64,000 nucleotides of DNA from CALOCV01 sp942491955 (lineage in GTDB: Bacteria; Chlamydiota; Chlamydiia; Chlamydiales; CALOCV01): positions 27,772 through 91,771 of the forward strand of contig CALOCV010000031.1 in assembly GCA_942491955.1 (NCBI GenBank). Direction: 5' to 3'. The translations under genes were made by a program, and so were the position numbers. Positions 57,168-64,000 of the stretch are shown piece by piece. How positions within the stretch are numbered: position 1 is the first letter of the stretch; the number at the start of each line of letters is the position of its first letter. Under the pieces are notes generated by a model. It ran no database searches, was not told where the DNA came from, and was given only the letters and a program-made list of their open reading frames with translations.

Positions 57168-57300
57168 CTAGGGCGTGTCATCAATTGGCTAAAATTGCAT
57201 TTCATGGCATCTGATTCGACGATCGTCCGCGTTCAGCCTCGCCAACTGAACTCAGTTTGCTTCGGCTTCCACACGGACGATCGTCGAATCATCTACCATG
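57168..57300. repeat. Inverted-repeat remnant upstream of asd
   Basis: TAGGGCGTGTCATCAATTGGC looks like an insertion-sequence end; TAGGGCGTGTCAT also occurs (inverted) at 17554-17566. Then GATTCGACGATCGTCCG (57213-57229) pairs perfectly with its inverse at 57274-57290. No coding capacity is evident. Confidence 0.6.
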
Positions 57301-57520
57301 ATCTACAAATTCATCATGATACATGAAAATTCGCACATTGCGTAAAAAGTATAATACAAATTTCGAAAAAAAAGATGAAGATCCATTTACACATTTATTT
57401 ATCCTGTATTACTTTAACGCGAAGAGCGTGAAGAGAAGGAAGGAGAAGATGAAACTTCAACCGCTCGACCGAAGGGAGAGGCTTATCGCGCGAACGGCAC
57501 GTTCGTGCGATGGCGTTCTT

Positions 57521-57675
57521 TTGAGAAAGCGGTAGCTTTCTCAAAAAAAAACAAGAAGCCATAACGAAACACACGTCATAATCAAAAAACATAAGGGAGG
57601 CCGCTTTGCGGCCGATGGGGGTCTGGGGCCGGTGGCCCCCAGCAGGGGGGATGGGGGGACTGGTCCCCCCAAAAA
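57521..57675. repeat. Cluster of GC-rich hairpins (REP-like) between asd and pepA
   Basis: Stems TTGAGAAAGC-GGTA-GCTTTCTCAA (57521-57544), GGCCGC-TTT-GCGGCC (57599-57613), GGGGCC-GGT-GGCCCC (57625-57639) and GGGGGGACTGGTCCCCCC (57653-57670). They follow the pepA stop on the minus strand. No T-run matches the pepA direction. The rest of 57300-57520 has no supported gene. Confidence 0.65.
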
Positions 57676-57688
57676 ATTTTCTGCGCGG

Positions 57689-59173
57689 CTACCCGTGATG
57701 TTCGAAGAAATCGACGAGAAGGCGAACGCCGATTCCGGTTGCGTGGAGGGGGAAGTAGCGTTTTGGTTTTTCTAGGAAGGCTTTGCCGGCGATGTCCAGG
57801 TGGGCCCATGGGGTGTCTCCGACAAATTCTTCTAAAAATTTTGCCGCAGTAATGGTACCTGCTTCTCTTCCTTTACCGATATTACAGATATCGGCGACTT
57901 TAGAAGATAGGAGTTCTCGATATTCGGGGTAGAGGGGGAGGCGCCAAACACGTTCGTAGGTTCGTTCTCCTGATGAGAAGAGGTCGTGTGCTAATGGGTC
58001 GTTATTCGAAAGCAAACCGATGACATCGGTTCCCAAAGCGATGATACAAGCTCCGGTCAAGGTAGCCACATCAATGATCCGTTTGGGTTGGAATTTTTTC
58101 TTGCCGTAGGCGATAGCATCGGCAAGAATCAGGCGTCCTTCGGCATCGGTATTGCCGATTTCCACGGTGATACCGGCGTAACTGGTATAGACATCACCTG
58201 GTTTAAAACTACGGCTATCGATGGCATTTTCACATGAAGGAATGATTGCTGTTACATTCGTTTTTATATTTCGTTCGACAAGGGCCTTCATCATGCCTAA
58301 AACGGCTGCAGCCCCTCCCATATCGGATCGCATGGTTTCCATAAAGCCGGTAGGTTTTAAGTTCAAACCACCTGTATCATAAGTCACTCCTTTTCCTATG
58401 ACAAGGGAACACTCTTTGGATTGGGGGTTTCCCTTATATTCGAGAATGATCATTCGGGGATCGACCATTCCTGCTCGGCCAACTGCGAGGATGAGGTTGA
58501 GATTTTCTTTTTCGAGACGTGCTTTATCAAAGACATGAACGGAGAGGGTTTTCTCTCCTTTTCCCAATATTTTGGCTTGTTCAGCAAGGTATTCTGGAGT
58601 GATATGATCGGCTGATGCATTGACTAGATCGCGTGCCCAATAGACGGCTTCGAATGTCTTTTGGATTGCTTCGATTTCTTTCTCTTCTTTTTTTCCTGCA
58701 CCTTGTACGACAACGGTATCGAGCAATTCTTCTTGTTTCTCTTTTGCTTTCTTTCCTTCAAAAAACGAATAGTGAGGGAGAAGCATTCCTTCTAGGATAC
58801 CGTGCAATCGGTCTTGATCAGTAATTCCTTTGCAATGAGGAAGAAGCAAAACAAGATGTTTACATTGTGGTCGTGTCATACATATTCTTGTCAATTCTGC
58901 ATAAGCACGACGTAGGTGTTCGAGAGAGAGTTCTCTTGGCTTTCCCAATCCCAAGAGCAGGGCACGAAATTTCTTTTTTCCTTGGATATGAAGAAGATGT
59001 GTTTCGCCTTGCTTTCCTAAAAAATCTCCCCATTCAATGGGGAGCAAGGCTTCTGGGGGGACTTCATTTTTTTTACAGGCGAGCAGGCCTTTTTTTTCTT
59101 CTTCCCACACGGGGATGACTAAAATTTCTCGTTCTTTTTGGCAATAGGAGTCAGGAGCGCAAATGAGTTTCAT
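57689..59173 (-). CDS. pepA: Leucyl aminopeptidase (M17)
   Basis: Zinc/manganese aminopeptidase, 494 residues. The C-terminal catalytic domain has VIGKGVTYDTGGLNLKPTGF, MRSDMGGAAAVLGMMKALVE, and the signature NTDAEGRLILADAIAYGKK. ATG 59173. In Chlamydia pepA also follows ssb and the T3S chaperone. Some PepA proteins bind DNA (Xer site resolution); there is no evidence for it here. Probably one operon with ssb, 24 bases upstream. Confidence 0.95.
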   Translation of the reverse strand: MKLICAPDSYCQKEREILVIPVWEEEKKGLLACKKNEVPPEALLPIEWGDFLGKQGETHLLHIQGKKKFRALLLGLGKPRELSLEHLRRAYAELTRICMTRPQCKHLVLLLPHCKGITDQDRLHGILEGMLLPHYSFFEGKKAKEKQEELLDTVVVQGAGKKEEKEIEAIQKTFEAVYWARDLVNASADHITPEYLAEQAKILGKGEKTLSVHVFDKARLEKENLNLILAVGRAGMVDPRMIILEYKGNPQSKECSLVIGKGVTYDTGGLNLKPTGFMETMRSDMGGAAAVLGMMKALVERNIKTNVTAIIPSCENAIDSRSFKPGDVYTSYAGITVEIGNTDAEGRLILADAIAYGKKKFQPKRIIDVATLTGACIIALGTDVIGLLSNNDPLAHDLFSSGERTYERVWRLPLYPEYRELLSSKVADICNIGKGREAGTITAAKFLEEFVGDTPWAHLDIAGKAFLEKPKRYFPLHATGIGVRLLVDFFEHHG

Positions 59174-59197
59174 AAGTTTTTACAATTGGTAGGATTA

Positions 59198-59710
59198 TTA
59201 AAAAGGGAGAGGATCGTCATCAGAAAATTCTTCATTTCCCTGTCCAAAAGCTGTTTGTCCAACGGGATGGGGTTGTCCAAAGGCATTTTGTTGTGACGTT
59301 CCTGCGGGAGAAGGCGCCTGACTCTCTCCAGCTGCTTGCTGGGAAAATCCGGGATAAGCTGACGAATGGGTACTACTACCTGCAGCTCCTTCTTGTGCTT
59401 TCTTTCCAGGGATAAATTCAATCATTTCTGCGGTGATTTCGTGACCAACTTGTGGTTTTCCCTCACGATCCGTCCATATATTGGATGGTCGCATACGTCC
59501 TGTAACGATGACTCCCGATCCTTTTTTGAGATAAGAAAGAAATTTATCGAAGCGATCTCCCCATACGGTGACGCGCCACCAAACGGTTTCTTCTTGTCCA
59601 CTGGTCCGAGTATTTACTGCAACGCGAAAAGATGTTACTTTTTGCCCTGAAGGAGTGATTCTCTCTTCAGGATCGGCACCTAGGTGTCCTGCGATTGTCA
59701 AATGCATCAT
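59198..59710 (-). CDS. ssb: Single-stranded DNA-binding protein
   Basis: 170 residues. OB-fold at residues 1-110 (LTIAGHLGADPEERITPSGQ, WWRVTVWGDRFDKFLSYLKK, GSGVIVTGRMRPS), a disordered Gly/Pro/Gln-rich linker, and the acidic tip DDDPLPF that recruits partners. Similar to other chlamydial SSBs. Lies between the chaperone and pepA in the same direction. Confidence 0.96.
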   Translation of the reverse strand: MMHLTIAGHLGADPEERITPSGQKVTSFRVAVNTRTSGQEETVWWRVTVWGDRFDKFLSYLKKGSGVIVTGRMRPSNIWTDREGKPQVGHEITAEMIEFIPGKKAQEGAAGSSTHSSAYPGFSQQAAGESQAPSPAGTSQQNAFGQPHPVGQTAFGQGNEEFSDDDPLPF

Positions 59711-59772
59711 GATGGAATCTCCCTGTATTTCACGTGAATTTCCATTTTGGTTCAGAAATTACGTGGGTCTTG

Positions 59773-60291
59773 CTAGATTTTGATGTATCCTTGTCCGCCT
59801 TTTCCGGAGGGGCCTTCACCGCCACCTTTGTGAGGTGTTTGTTGACCTGGTGGCAAGATTTCTTCTGGTTCTCTTCCAGCGCAGATATCGGCGCAAATTT
59901 TTCTCCATTTCTCTACTGTTTCCACATAGAGGGGGGCAAAAGCACGCAGAGCGGAAGAGACAGCGTGTTCCATATCGATGGTGCAGTGCATAAGAATCAG
60001 TTCTTCTTTTACGGCAACACCGACACCGCCTCCAGCCATTTGTCCTCCGAGCATAGATCCCTCGAGAAGGCGTTCGTACAGCTTGAGCAAAATTTTTGCT
60101 TCGGTAGGAAGACCATCTAGTAGAGGAGAATAGAGGTAAAGGCGTTTTGAATTGGGTTCATAGGTAAGGTGGAGGGAAAACTCATCATCAATTCCGAGAA
60201 TACACGTGTTGTTCTCGTCAAACTCTAACCCTTCGAGTCCTAGTTCTTTGCCGAACTCTTTGAGATTTTCCTTCGCATTTTCAAATGACAT
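59773..60291 (-). CDS. slc1: CesT-family type III secretion chaperone (Slc1-like)
   Basis: 172 residues. The CesT fold is suggested by LKEFGKELGLEGLEFDENNT at the start, LHLTYEPNSKRLYLYSPLLD and LLKLYERLLEGSMLGGQMAG. The gene order chaperone-ssb-pepA is the same as that around Slc1 in Chlamydia, which escorts early effectors such as Tarp. An unusual C-terminal tail rich in Gly/Pro (PPGQQTPHKGGGEGPSGKGG) is added. A T3SS and secreted effectors must therefore exist elsewhere in the genome. Confidence 0.85.
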   Translation of the reverse strand: MSFENAKENLKEFGKELGLEGLEFDENNTCILGIDDEFSLHLTYEPNSKRLYLYSPLLDGLPTEAKILLKLYERLLEGSMLGGQMAGGGVGVAVKEELILMHCTIDMEHAVSSALRAFAPLYVETVEKWRKICADICAGREPEEILPPGQQTPHKGGGEGPSGKGGQGYIKI

Positions 60292-60480
60292 ATAGTCCTC
60301 CTAAATCGTTGACTCTCAGTAAAGAAACATCTTCGTTGGTTTCTTGAAGCTGTCTTTACACAATAAAGTGACCATTCTGCACGATTAATCCGTAAAAAGC
60401 AAGTTCTTTTGCCATGAGAAAGCTTGCACAAATTTAAAAAAAATATTATTCCGTAAAAAAAAGGTTGTATTTTCTTTATG

Positions 60481-60688
60481 TCGGATCTCTCGCTATCAGG
60501 AAGTCCATTTAGTTTTCTGCTACCACACCGGTGTTTGTTTCGGCCGCTTCGATCCATTCAAACAACGGCCAGGAAAATCACCCGTCACTCCCCTATTGCC
60601 CATCCACATATTACTTTTTGTTCGCTTGCTGCAAAAAAAGAGAGATGGAAGCACCTTGCGATAGAAGATCCTCGCTTTGCTCTGTTAA
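60481..60688 (+). pseudogene. 5' fragment of an unrecognised gene cut by element A
   Basis: ATG at 60481 begins a basic frame MSDLSLSGSPFSFLLPHRCL then ITRHSPIAHPHITFCSLAAK, ending where the element begins (GTTAAGAACC). In Chlamydia the divergent neighbour of slc1 is glgX, but the sequence does not clearly match GlgX. Possibly a short relic. Low confidence. Confidence 0.25.
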
Positions 60689-60918
60689 GAACCTGTCTTC
60701 ATACTTGAAATGAGCTAATTTCGAATTTATACCAATTCCGGTAAGAAAGTGCACAAATTGATCTTCATCTTTCTTTGCGCAATCTGTTTTTCTATCTTGC
60801 AAACTCACAAGAGTTTGCTGCGATCTCCAAAACAAATTTCGCAAAAAAATCCTGAATCCACTTTATGCATTTTCTTACCGGAATTGGTATTAGCCATTTG
60901 AAGTGTGAAGACAGGTTC
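60689..60918. repeat. Element A with element B nested inside, second instance
   Basis: Ends GAACCTGTCTTCATACTTGA and inverse, TAA on both sides. Element B (60729-60890, 162 bases, ATACCAATTCCGG ends) sits near the centre; without it the A copy is a ~65-base palindrome. TTA borders B on both sides. The same nested arrangement occurs at 8036-8265 but with B at a different position in A. Confidence 0.85.
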
Positions 60919-60933
60919 TAAACATAAAGGTGT

Positions 60934-61989
60934 TCAAACGATAAGCATGGCATCGCCATAGGAAAAAAAACGGAATTTCTTTTCCACCGCCTTGGCGTAG
61001 GCCTCTTGTATCAATTCATAGCCACCAAAAGCCGATACCAGCATGAGAAGCGTGGATCCTGGTAGATGAAAATTTGTCAGCAACGTTTCGACCGACTGGA
61101 ATGTGTATCCCGGGTAGATGAATTTTTCCGTTTCGTAGTTACCGGCAACGACATATCCGTTGGGTGTTGCGGCCGTTTCTAACGCTCGACATGTCGTTGT
61201 TCCCACGCAAATTTTTTTTCCCTTTCTTGATTGATTGATGGTAGCAGCCGCCTCTTCCGCGATGGTCATGGATTCTTTGTGCATGGTATGCTGTGTGATA
61301 TCTTCAACGGTAACGGGGCGAAAAGTACCGAGACCCACATGGAGGGTAAGGGTGGTTCTTTGAACACCTTTTTCATCTAACTCATTAAGCATCTGCTGGG
61401 TAAAATGGAGGCCCGCCGTAGGGGCCGCAACGGCTCCCTCTTCTTTTGCATAGACCGTTTGGTAGCGGTTGGCATCGATGTTTGATGATGGCCGTCGACG
61501 GATATATTTCGGTAGTGGAATCTCTCCATATTTTTCCAGGCAAGGCATCCACTCCCCTGCATAGTGGAAAGCCATGCGCTTCATCCCTTCACCTAGATCG
61601 TCAATAATGGTAGCGGAGAAATCGGTTCCCCAAGTAAAGGTTTCCCCTATCCGACATTTTTTCGCCGGTTTCATCAAAACATCCCACTGTTGGGCGTTGA
61701 TTTTTTTTACGAGAAAAATCTCCACCTTTCCTCCCGTTTTTCGTTGACCAAGAAGACGTGCTGGAATGACTTTGGTATCGTTCATAATCAGGAGATCTCC
61801 CTTATCCAGCATTTCACGAAGTGCTAGAAAAGGGAGATCTTGGATGGTTCCTGTTTTTCTCTCGACAAGTAAAAGACGCGATTGTCCTCGTTCTTCTGAG
61901 GGAAACTGCGCGATCAACTCATTGGGCAAGGAAAATTGATACGAAGAGAGGGATTGCAAATGGGGTCTACAAGGAGATATTTCACCCAC
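60934..61989 (-). CDS. queA: S-adenosylmethionine:tRNA ribosyltransferase-isomerase
   Basis: Makes epoxyqueuosine from preQ1 in tRNA, using SAM. 351 residues: FSLPNELIAQFPSEERGQSR near the start, LIMNDTKVIPARLLG, AVAAPTAGLHFT with the family signature, TLHVGLGTFRPV, and TLLTNFHLPGSTLLMLVSAF near the end. GTG start at 61989, two bases after the spoIID stop, with GGAGAATAGGC upstream. Other queuosine genes are not present, so preQ1 may come from elsewhere or be salvaged. Confidence 0.95.
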   Translation of the reverse strand: MGEISPCRPHLQSLSSYQFSLPNELIAQFPSEERGQSRLLLVERKTGTIQDLPFLALREMLDKGDLLIMNDTKVIPARLLGQRKTGGKVEIFLVKKINAQQWDVLMKPAKKCRIGETFTWGTDFSATIIDDLGEGMKRMAFHYAGEWMPCLEKYGEIPLPKYIRRRPSSNIDANRYQTVYAKEEGAVAAPTAGLHFTQQMLNELDEKGVQRTTLTLHVGLGTFRPVTVEDITQHTMHKESMTIAEEAAATINQSRKGKKICVGTTTCRALETAATPNGYVVAGNYETEKFIYPGYTFQSVETLLTNFHLPGSTLLMLVSAFGGYELIQEAYAKAVEKKFRFFSYGDAMLIV

Positions 61990-61991
61990 GC

Positions 61992-62858
61992 CTATTCTCC
62001 GTTTTGTGTCAGCATCACACTGCTTCCAGGAAATGCTTTAGACAAAATTTGTGCAGCATGTGCTCCTCTTTCGGCCATTTCCTCTGCTTGTTTTAAGGTG
62101 ATTTTCCCTTGGACAACACTGCCTGAAGAACGGAGAGTTGAAAGGGATCCCCAGGAAGAGAGAAAGGGGGTACTTTTTCCATCGTAGGGTCCTGTTGAAC
62201 TAAGCACCATGTGTTTTGTTGCATAGATCGAATCAACGACTTTAGGTGAGTGGGGAATCGTACTTCCATGGAAGCCTACATGTTTTGCATCGACCGTCCA
62301 ATAAGGATTTCTCGGATGCATCACTTGAAAATATGCATTGGTTCGCGCTGCGATGGCTAAAGCCGCCATAGCCTCTTTGGAAAGATCTTCGGTGACAGAG
62401 AAAGGGAGAGTACAGAGAAGATACTCTTCCAAATCAATTTCGTTGACCAGGCTTATCATTCCTTCTGTATCATAGACATAGACGTTGCCTTGAAAATCAA
62501 CACCATTAATCCGGATCACGGTTGTTGGATCTAAGGGGCGGATTTCGAGTTGGTAGATGCCTGGGAATTCTTCTCCCCATTTCAATCCAAATCGTTGTGA
62601 TTCCATAGTTTCACTTTTTCCCAAGAATCGATTGCTAATGTGCTCGTTGGTAAAAGGATCGTAAAGAGCGTATCTTCCATCCACTTCGAGAAGGGCACTC
62701 TCTAAATCGTCGCCAATCAATATCCGGACGAGAGGAGGAGGAGCGCACTCTTCGGTTGCAAACCAATGTTTAATGGAATCCCAAAGAGAGGCATGAGCCA
62801 AGGAATTGCCTACGAAAGGCATGAAAAAAACAAAAAAAAGGGCAAGAGTCCGGTACAT
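61992..62858 (-). CDS. spoIID: SpoIID/LytB-domain septal peptidoglycan enzyme
   Basis: 288 residues. Signal peptide at residues 1-22, then the SpoIID domain with EIDLEEYLLCTLPFSVTEDL, and EAMAALAIAARTNAYFQVMH, the conserved catalytic region. Chlamydial SpoIID homologues cleave glycan strands at the division septum (studied in Waddlia). It lies between queA and ruvB, as in Chlamydia (gene next to ruvB). Active at the division plane; periplasmic. Confidence 0.88.
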   Translation of the reverse strand: MYRTLALFFVFFMPFVGNSLAHASLWDSIKHWFATEECAPPPLVRILIGDDLESALLEVDGRYALYDPFTNEHISNRFLGKSETMESQRFGLKWGEEFPGIYQLEIRPLDPTTVIRINGVDFQGNVYVYDTEGMISLVNEIDLEEYLLCTLPFSVTEDLSKEAMAALAIAARTNAYFQVMHPRNPYWTVDAKHVGFHGSTIPHSPKVVDSIYATKHMVLSSTGPYDGKSTPFLSSWGSLSTLRSSGSVVQGKITLKQAEEMAERGAHAAQILSKAFPGSSVMLTQNGE

Positions 62859-62887
62859 GGTATTATCTCCGATAATTTTCTAAATTT

Positions 62888-63895
62888 TTACATGGGATCA
62901 AGTTTGACCCCTTTACGACCAACGTGTTGATATCCTTTGGTCGTGATTTCACGACCTCGAGGCGTTCTTTTTAAAAGGCCAAGCAAAATCAAATAAGGTT
63001 CATAGACATTTTCAATGGTAGAAGCCTCTTCACCGATCGACACGGCCAACGTATTGATACCTACGGGTCCACCATCGTAATGATCGATAAGAACGGTGAG
63101 AAGGCGCATATCGATTTCATCCAATCCCTTTTCGTCGATCGCCAACAGTGCCAAAGAGGCCTTCACTCCCTCTTGATCGATTTTTTTGAGCTCATGCACT
63201 TGGGCAAAATCGCGTATCCAACGAAGGAGATGGTTTGCAATTCGTGGAGTTCCTCTTCCACGTTTTGCTACTTCTAAGGCCCCTTCTGGGGTGATATCGA
63301 CATGCAACAATTGTGCGGTTCTTAAAATAATTTTTTGCAAAACATCCGGATGGTAATAGTCCAATCGACTCGTAAAGGAGAAACGCGAACGAAGGGGACT
63401 TGTTAGCAGACCACTTCTTGTTGTCGCCCCCACCAAAGTAAATCGGTTGAGTTTTACTTGCACACTCCTTGCATTGGGTCCCGTATCGAGAAGGAGGTCG
63501 AGGCAGAAATCTTCCATTGCAGGATAGAGATACTCTTCCACAACGCGCGAGAGTTGGTGGATCTCATCGATAAAGAGGATATCGCCTGTTTGCAGATTGG
63601 TCAATACCCCGGCTAGATCTCCCGCTCTTTCAAGAACAGGTCCGGAGGTCGTGACGACTTTCGACCCCATCTCTTGTGCCAGTATATGAGCCAACGTCGT
63701 TTTCCCAAGGCCAGGAGGGCCGGAGAAAAGGCAGTGATCCAAAGGGTCTCCCCTCTGCTTAGCTGCTTGGATCACGATATGGAGGCGTTCACGAACGCTA
63801 TCTTGTCCAATGAATTCATTCAGAGAAGAGGGACGAAGAGGCGACTCAAAAGGAGTATCTTCTTTTGCAAGAGTGGATTCAATAAATCTTTCCAT
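62888..63895 (-). CDS. ruvB: Holliday junction branch-migration helicase RuvB
   Basis: About 335 residues. Walker A GPPGLGKTTLAHILAQE, Walker B ILFIDEIHQLSR, sensor and arginine-finger regions in LVGATTRSGLLTSPLRSRF, and the winged-helix end LLGLLKRTPRGREITTKGYQ. I use the ATG at 63895 (MERFIESTL), the usual RuvB start; the frame is open to 63949. Works with RuvA and RuvC, which are not in the window. Confidence 0.96.
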   Translation of the reverse strand: MERFIESTLAKEDTPFESPLRPSSLNEFIGQDSVRERLHIVIQAAKQRGDPLDHCLFSGPPGLGKTTLAHILAQEMGSKVVTTSGPVLERAGDLAGVLTNLQTGDILFIDEIHQLSRVVEEYLYPAMEDFCLDLLLDTGPNARSVQVKLNRFTLVGATTRSGLLTSPLRSRFSFTSRLDYYHPDVLQKIILRTAQLLHVDITPEGALEVAKRGRGTPRIANHLLRWIRDFAQVHELKKIDQEGVKASLALLAIDEKGLDEIDMRLLTVLIDHYDGGPVGINTLAVSIGEEASTIENVYEPYLILLGLLKRTPRGREITTKGYQHVGRKGVKLDPM

Positions 63896-64000
63896 TATGA
63901 GCCTAGCTATTAGCTCGAGTATACTCCATTTCTGCAATTCTGCAAACAATCCTATACCAAAAAAGCTATCCCGTAAAATAATAGACTTCTTTCGGAAACT

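Noticed and set aside
57323..57535. A 70-codon basic ORF as a possible hctB/Hc2-like histone H1
   Set aside because: It lacks the Lys/Ala-rich pentapeptide repeats of Hc2, and it runs into hairpin sequence; no ribosome site of note.
57521..57552. Stem TTGAGAAAGC...GCTTTCTCAA followed by A-run as a pepA terminator
   Set aside because: For minus-strand transcription the T-run precedes the stem rather than following it, so it does not fit an intrinsic terminator.

Overview
The window looks like chromosome of an environmental (amoeba- or arthropod-associated) member of the Chlamydiota. This rests on gene order and gene types, not on a database match. At the left edge, tmk, gyrA, gyrB and a DUF721 gene lie in the order known from Chlamydia. 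At the right edge, pepA, ssb and a CesT-family type III secretion chaperone are followed by queA, a SpoIID-like septal protein and ruvB, also a chlamydial arrangement. The genes outside the core (GH63 glucosidase, secreted VOC protein, fasciclin protein, EmrAB efflux, toxin-antitoxin pairs, abundant insertion-sequence debris) point to a larger-genome relative, not to Chlamydia itself. I cannot name the genus.

Layout. 0-8 kb: replication and housekeeping genes (tmk, gyrA, gyrB, DUF721), an outer-membrane barrel and a frameshifted ispH, all on the minus strand. 8-17.5 kb: a degenerate mobile unit, then an 8.6-kb minus-strand locus for a giant DUF3638/DUF3645-type P-loop protein now split by two frameshifts. 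17.6-21.9 kb: a translationally coupled tripartite efflux operon (outer-membrane lipoprotein, EmrA, EmrB); the lipoprotein gene carries a run of 91 identical bases directly after its lipobox cysteine. 21.9-26.7 kb: accessory DNA with nested IS-derived units, two related small unknown genes, an MntA-HepT toxin-antitoxin pair and a frameshifted helical-repeat-like gene. 26.8-33.5 kb: copper P-type ATPase, def, rpsI-rplM, miaB and ahcY. 33.5-41 kb: a mobile-DNA cluster holding IS5-derived composites, a dead IS3 element, a HipA-type kinase operon with an unusual fused partner, and a broken large serine recombinase whose reading frame runs into a tRNA-Leu gene. 41-57 kb: cell-division, envelope, redox (dsbG/dsbB-like), sugar kinase, SDR, DJ-1, fasciclin and HdeD genes, a 60-residue histone-fold protein, an ion channel, an AI-2E transporter, dinB and asd. 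57.7-64 kb: pepA, ssb, chaperone, queA, spoIID and ruvB.

Two themes recur. First, at least four families of short inverted-repeat elements duplicate TTA/TAA (or TAAG) on insertion and sit inside each other. Four copies carry a truncated GxxExxY gene between CACAGAG repeats, and one interrupts the recombinase so cleanly that removing it with one TAA restores the reading frame. Second, reading frames break at or near homopolymer runs in ispH, the giant gene, the helical-repeat-like gene, a 46-kb gene and every transposase. This could be real decay or slippage, or residual indel errors in the assembly; the reads would decide. The most notable items are the 91-base homopolymer in the efflux lipoprotein, the bacterial histone, the HipT/HipS-HTH operon with palindromic operators, and the self-nesting IS5-derived units.
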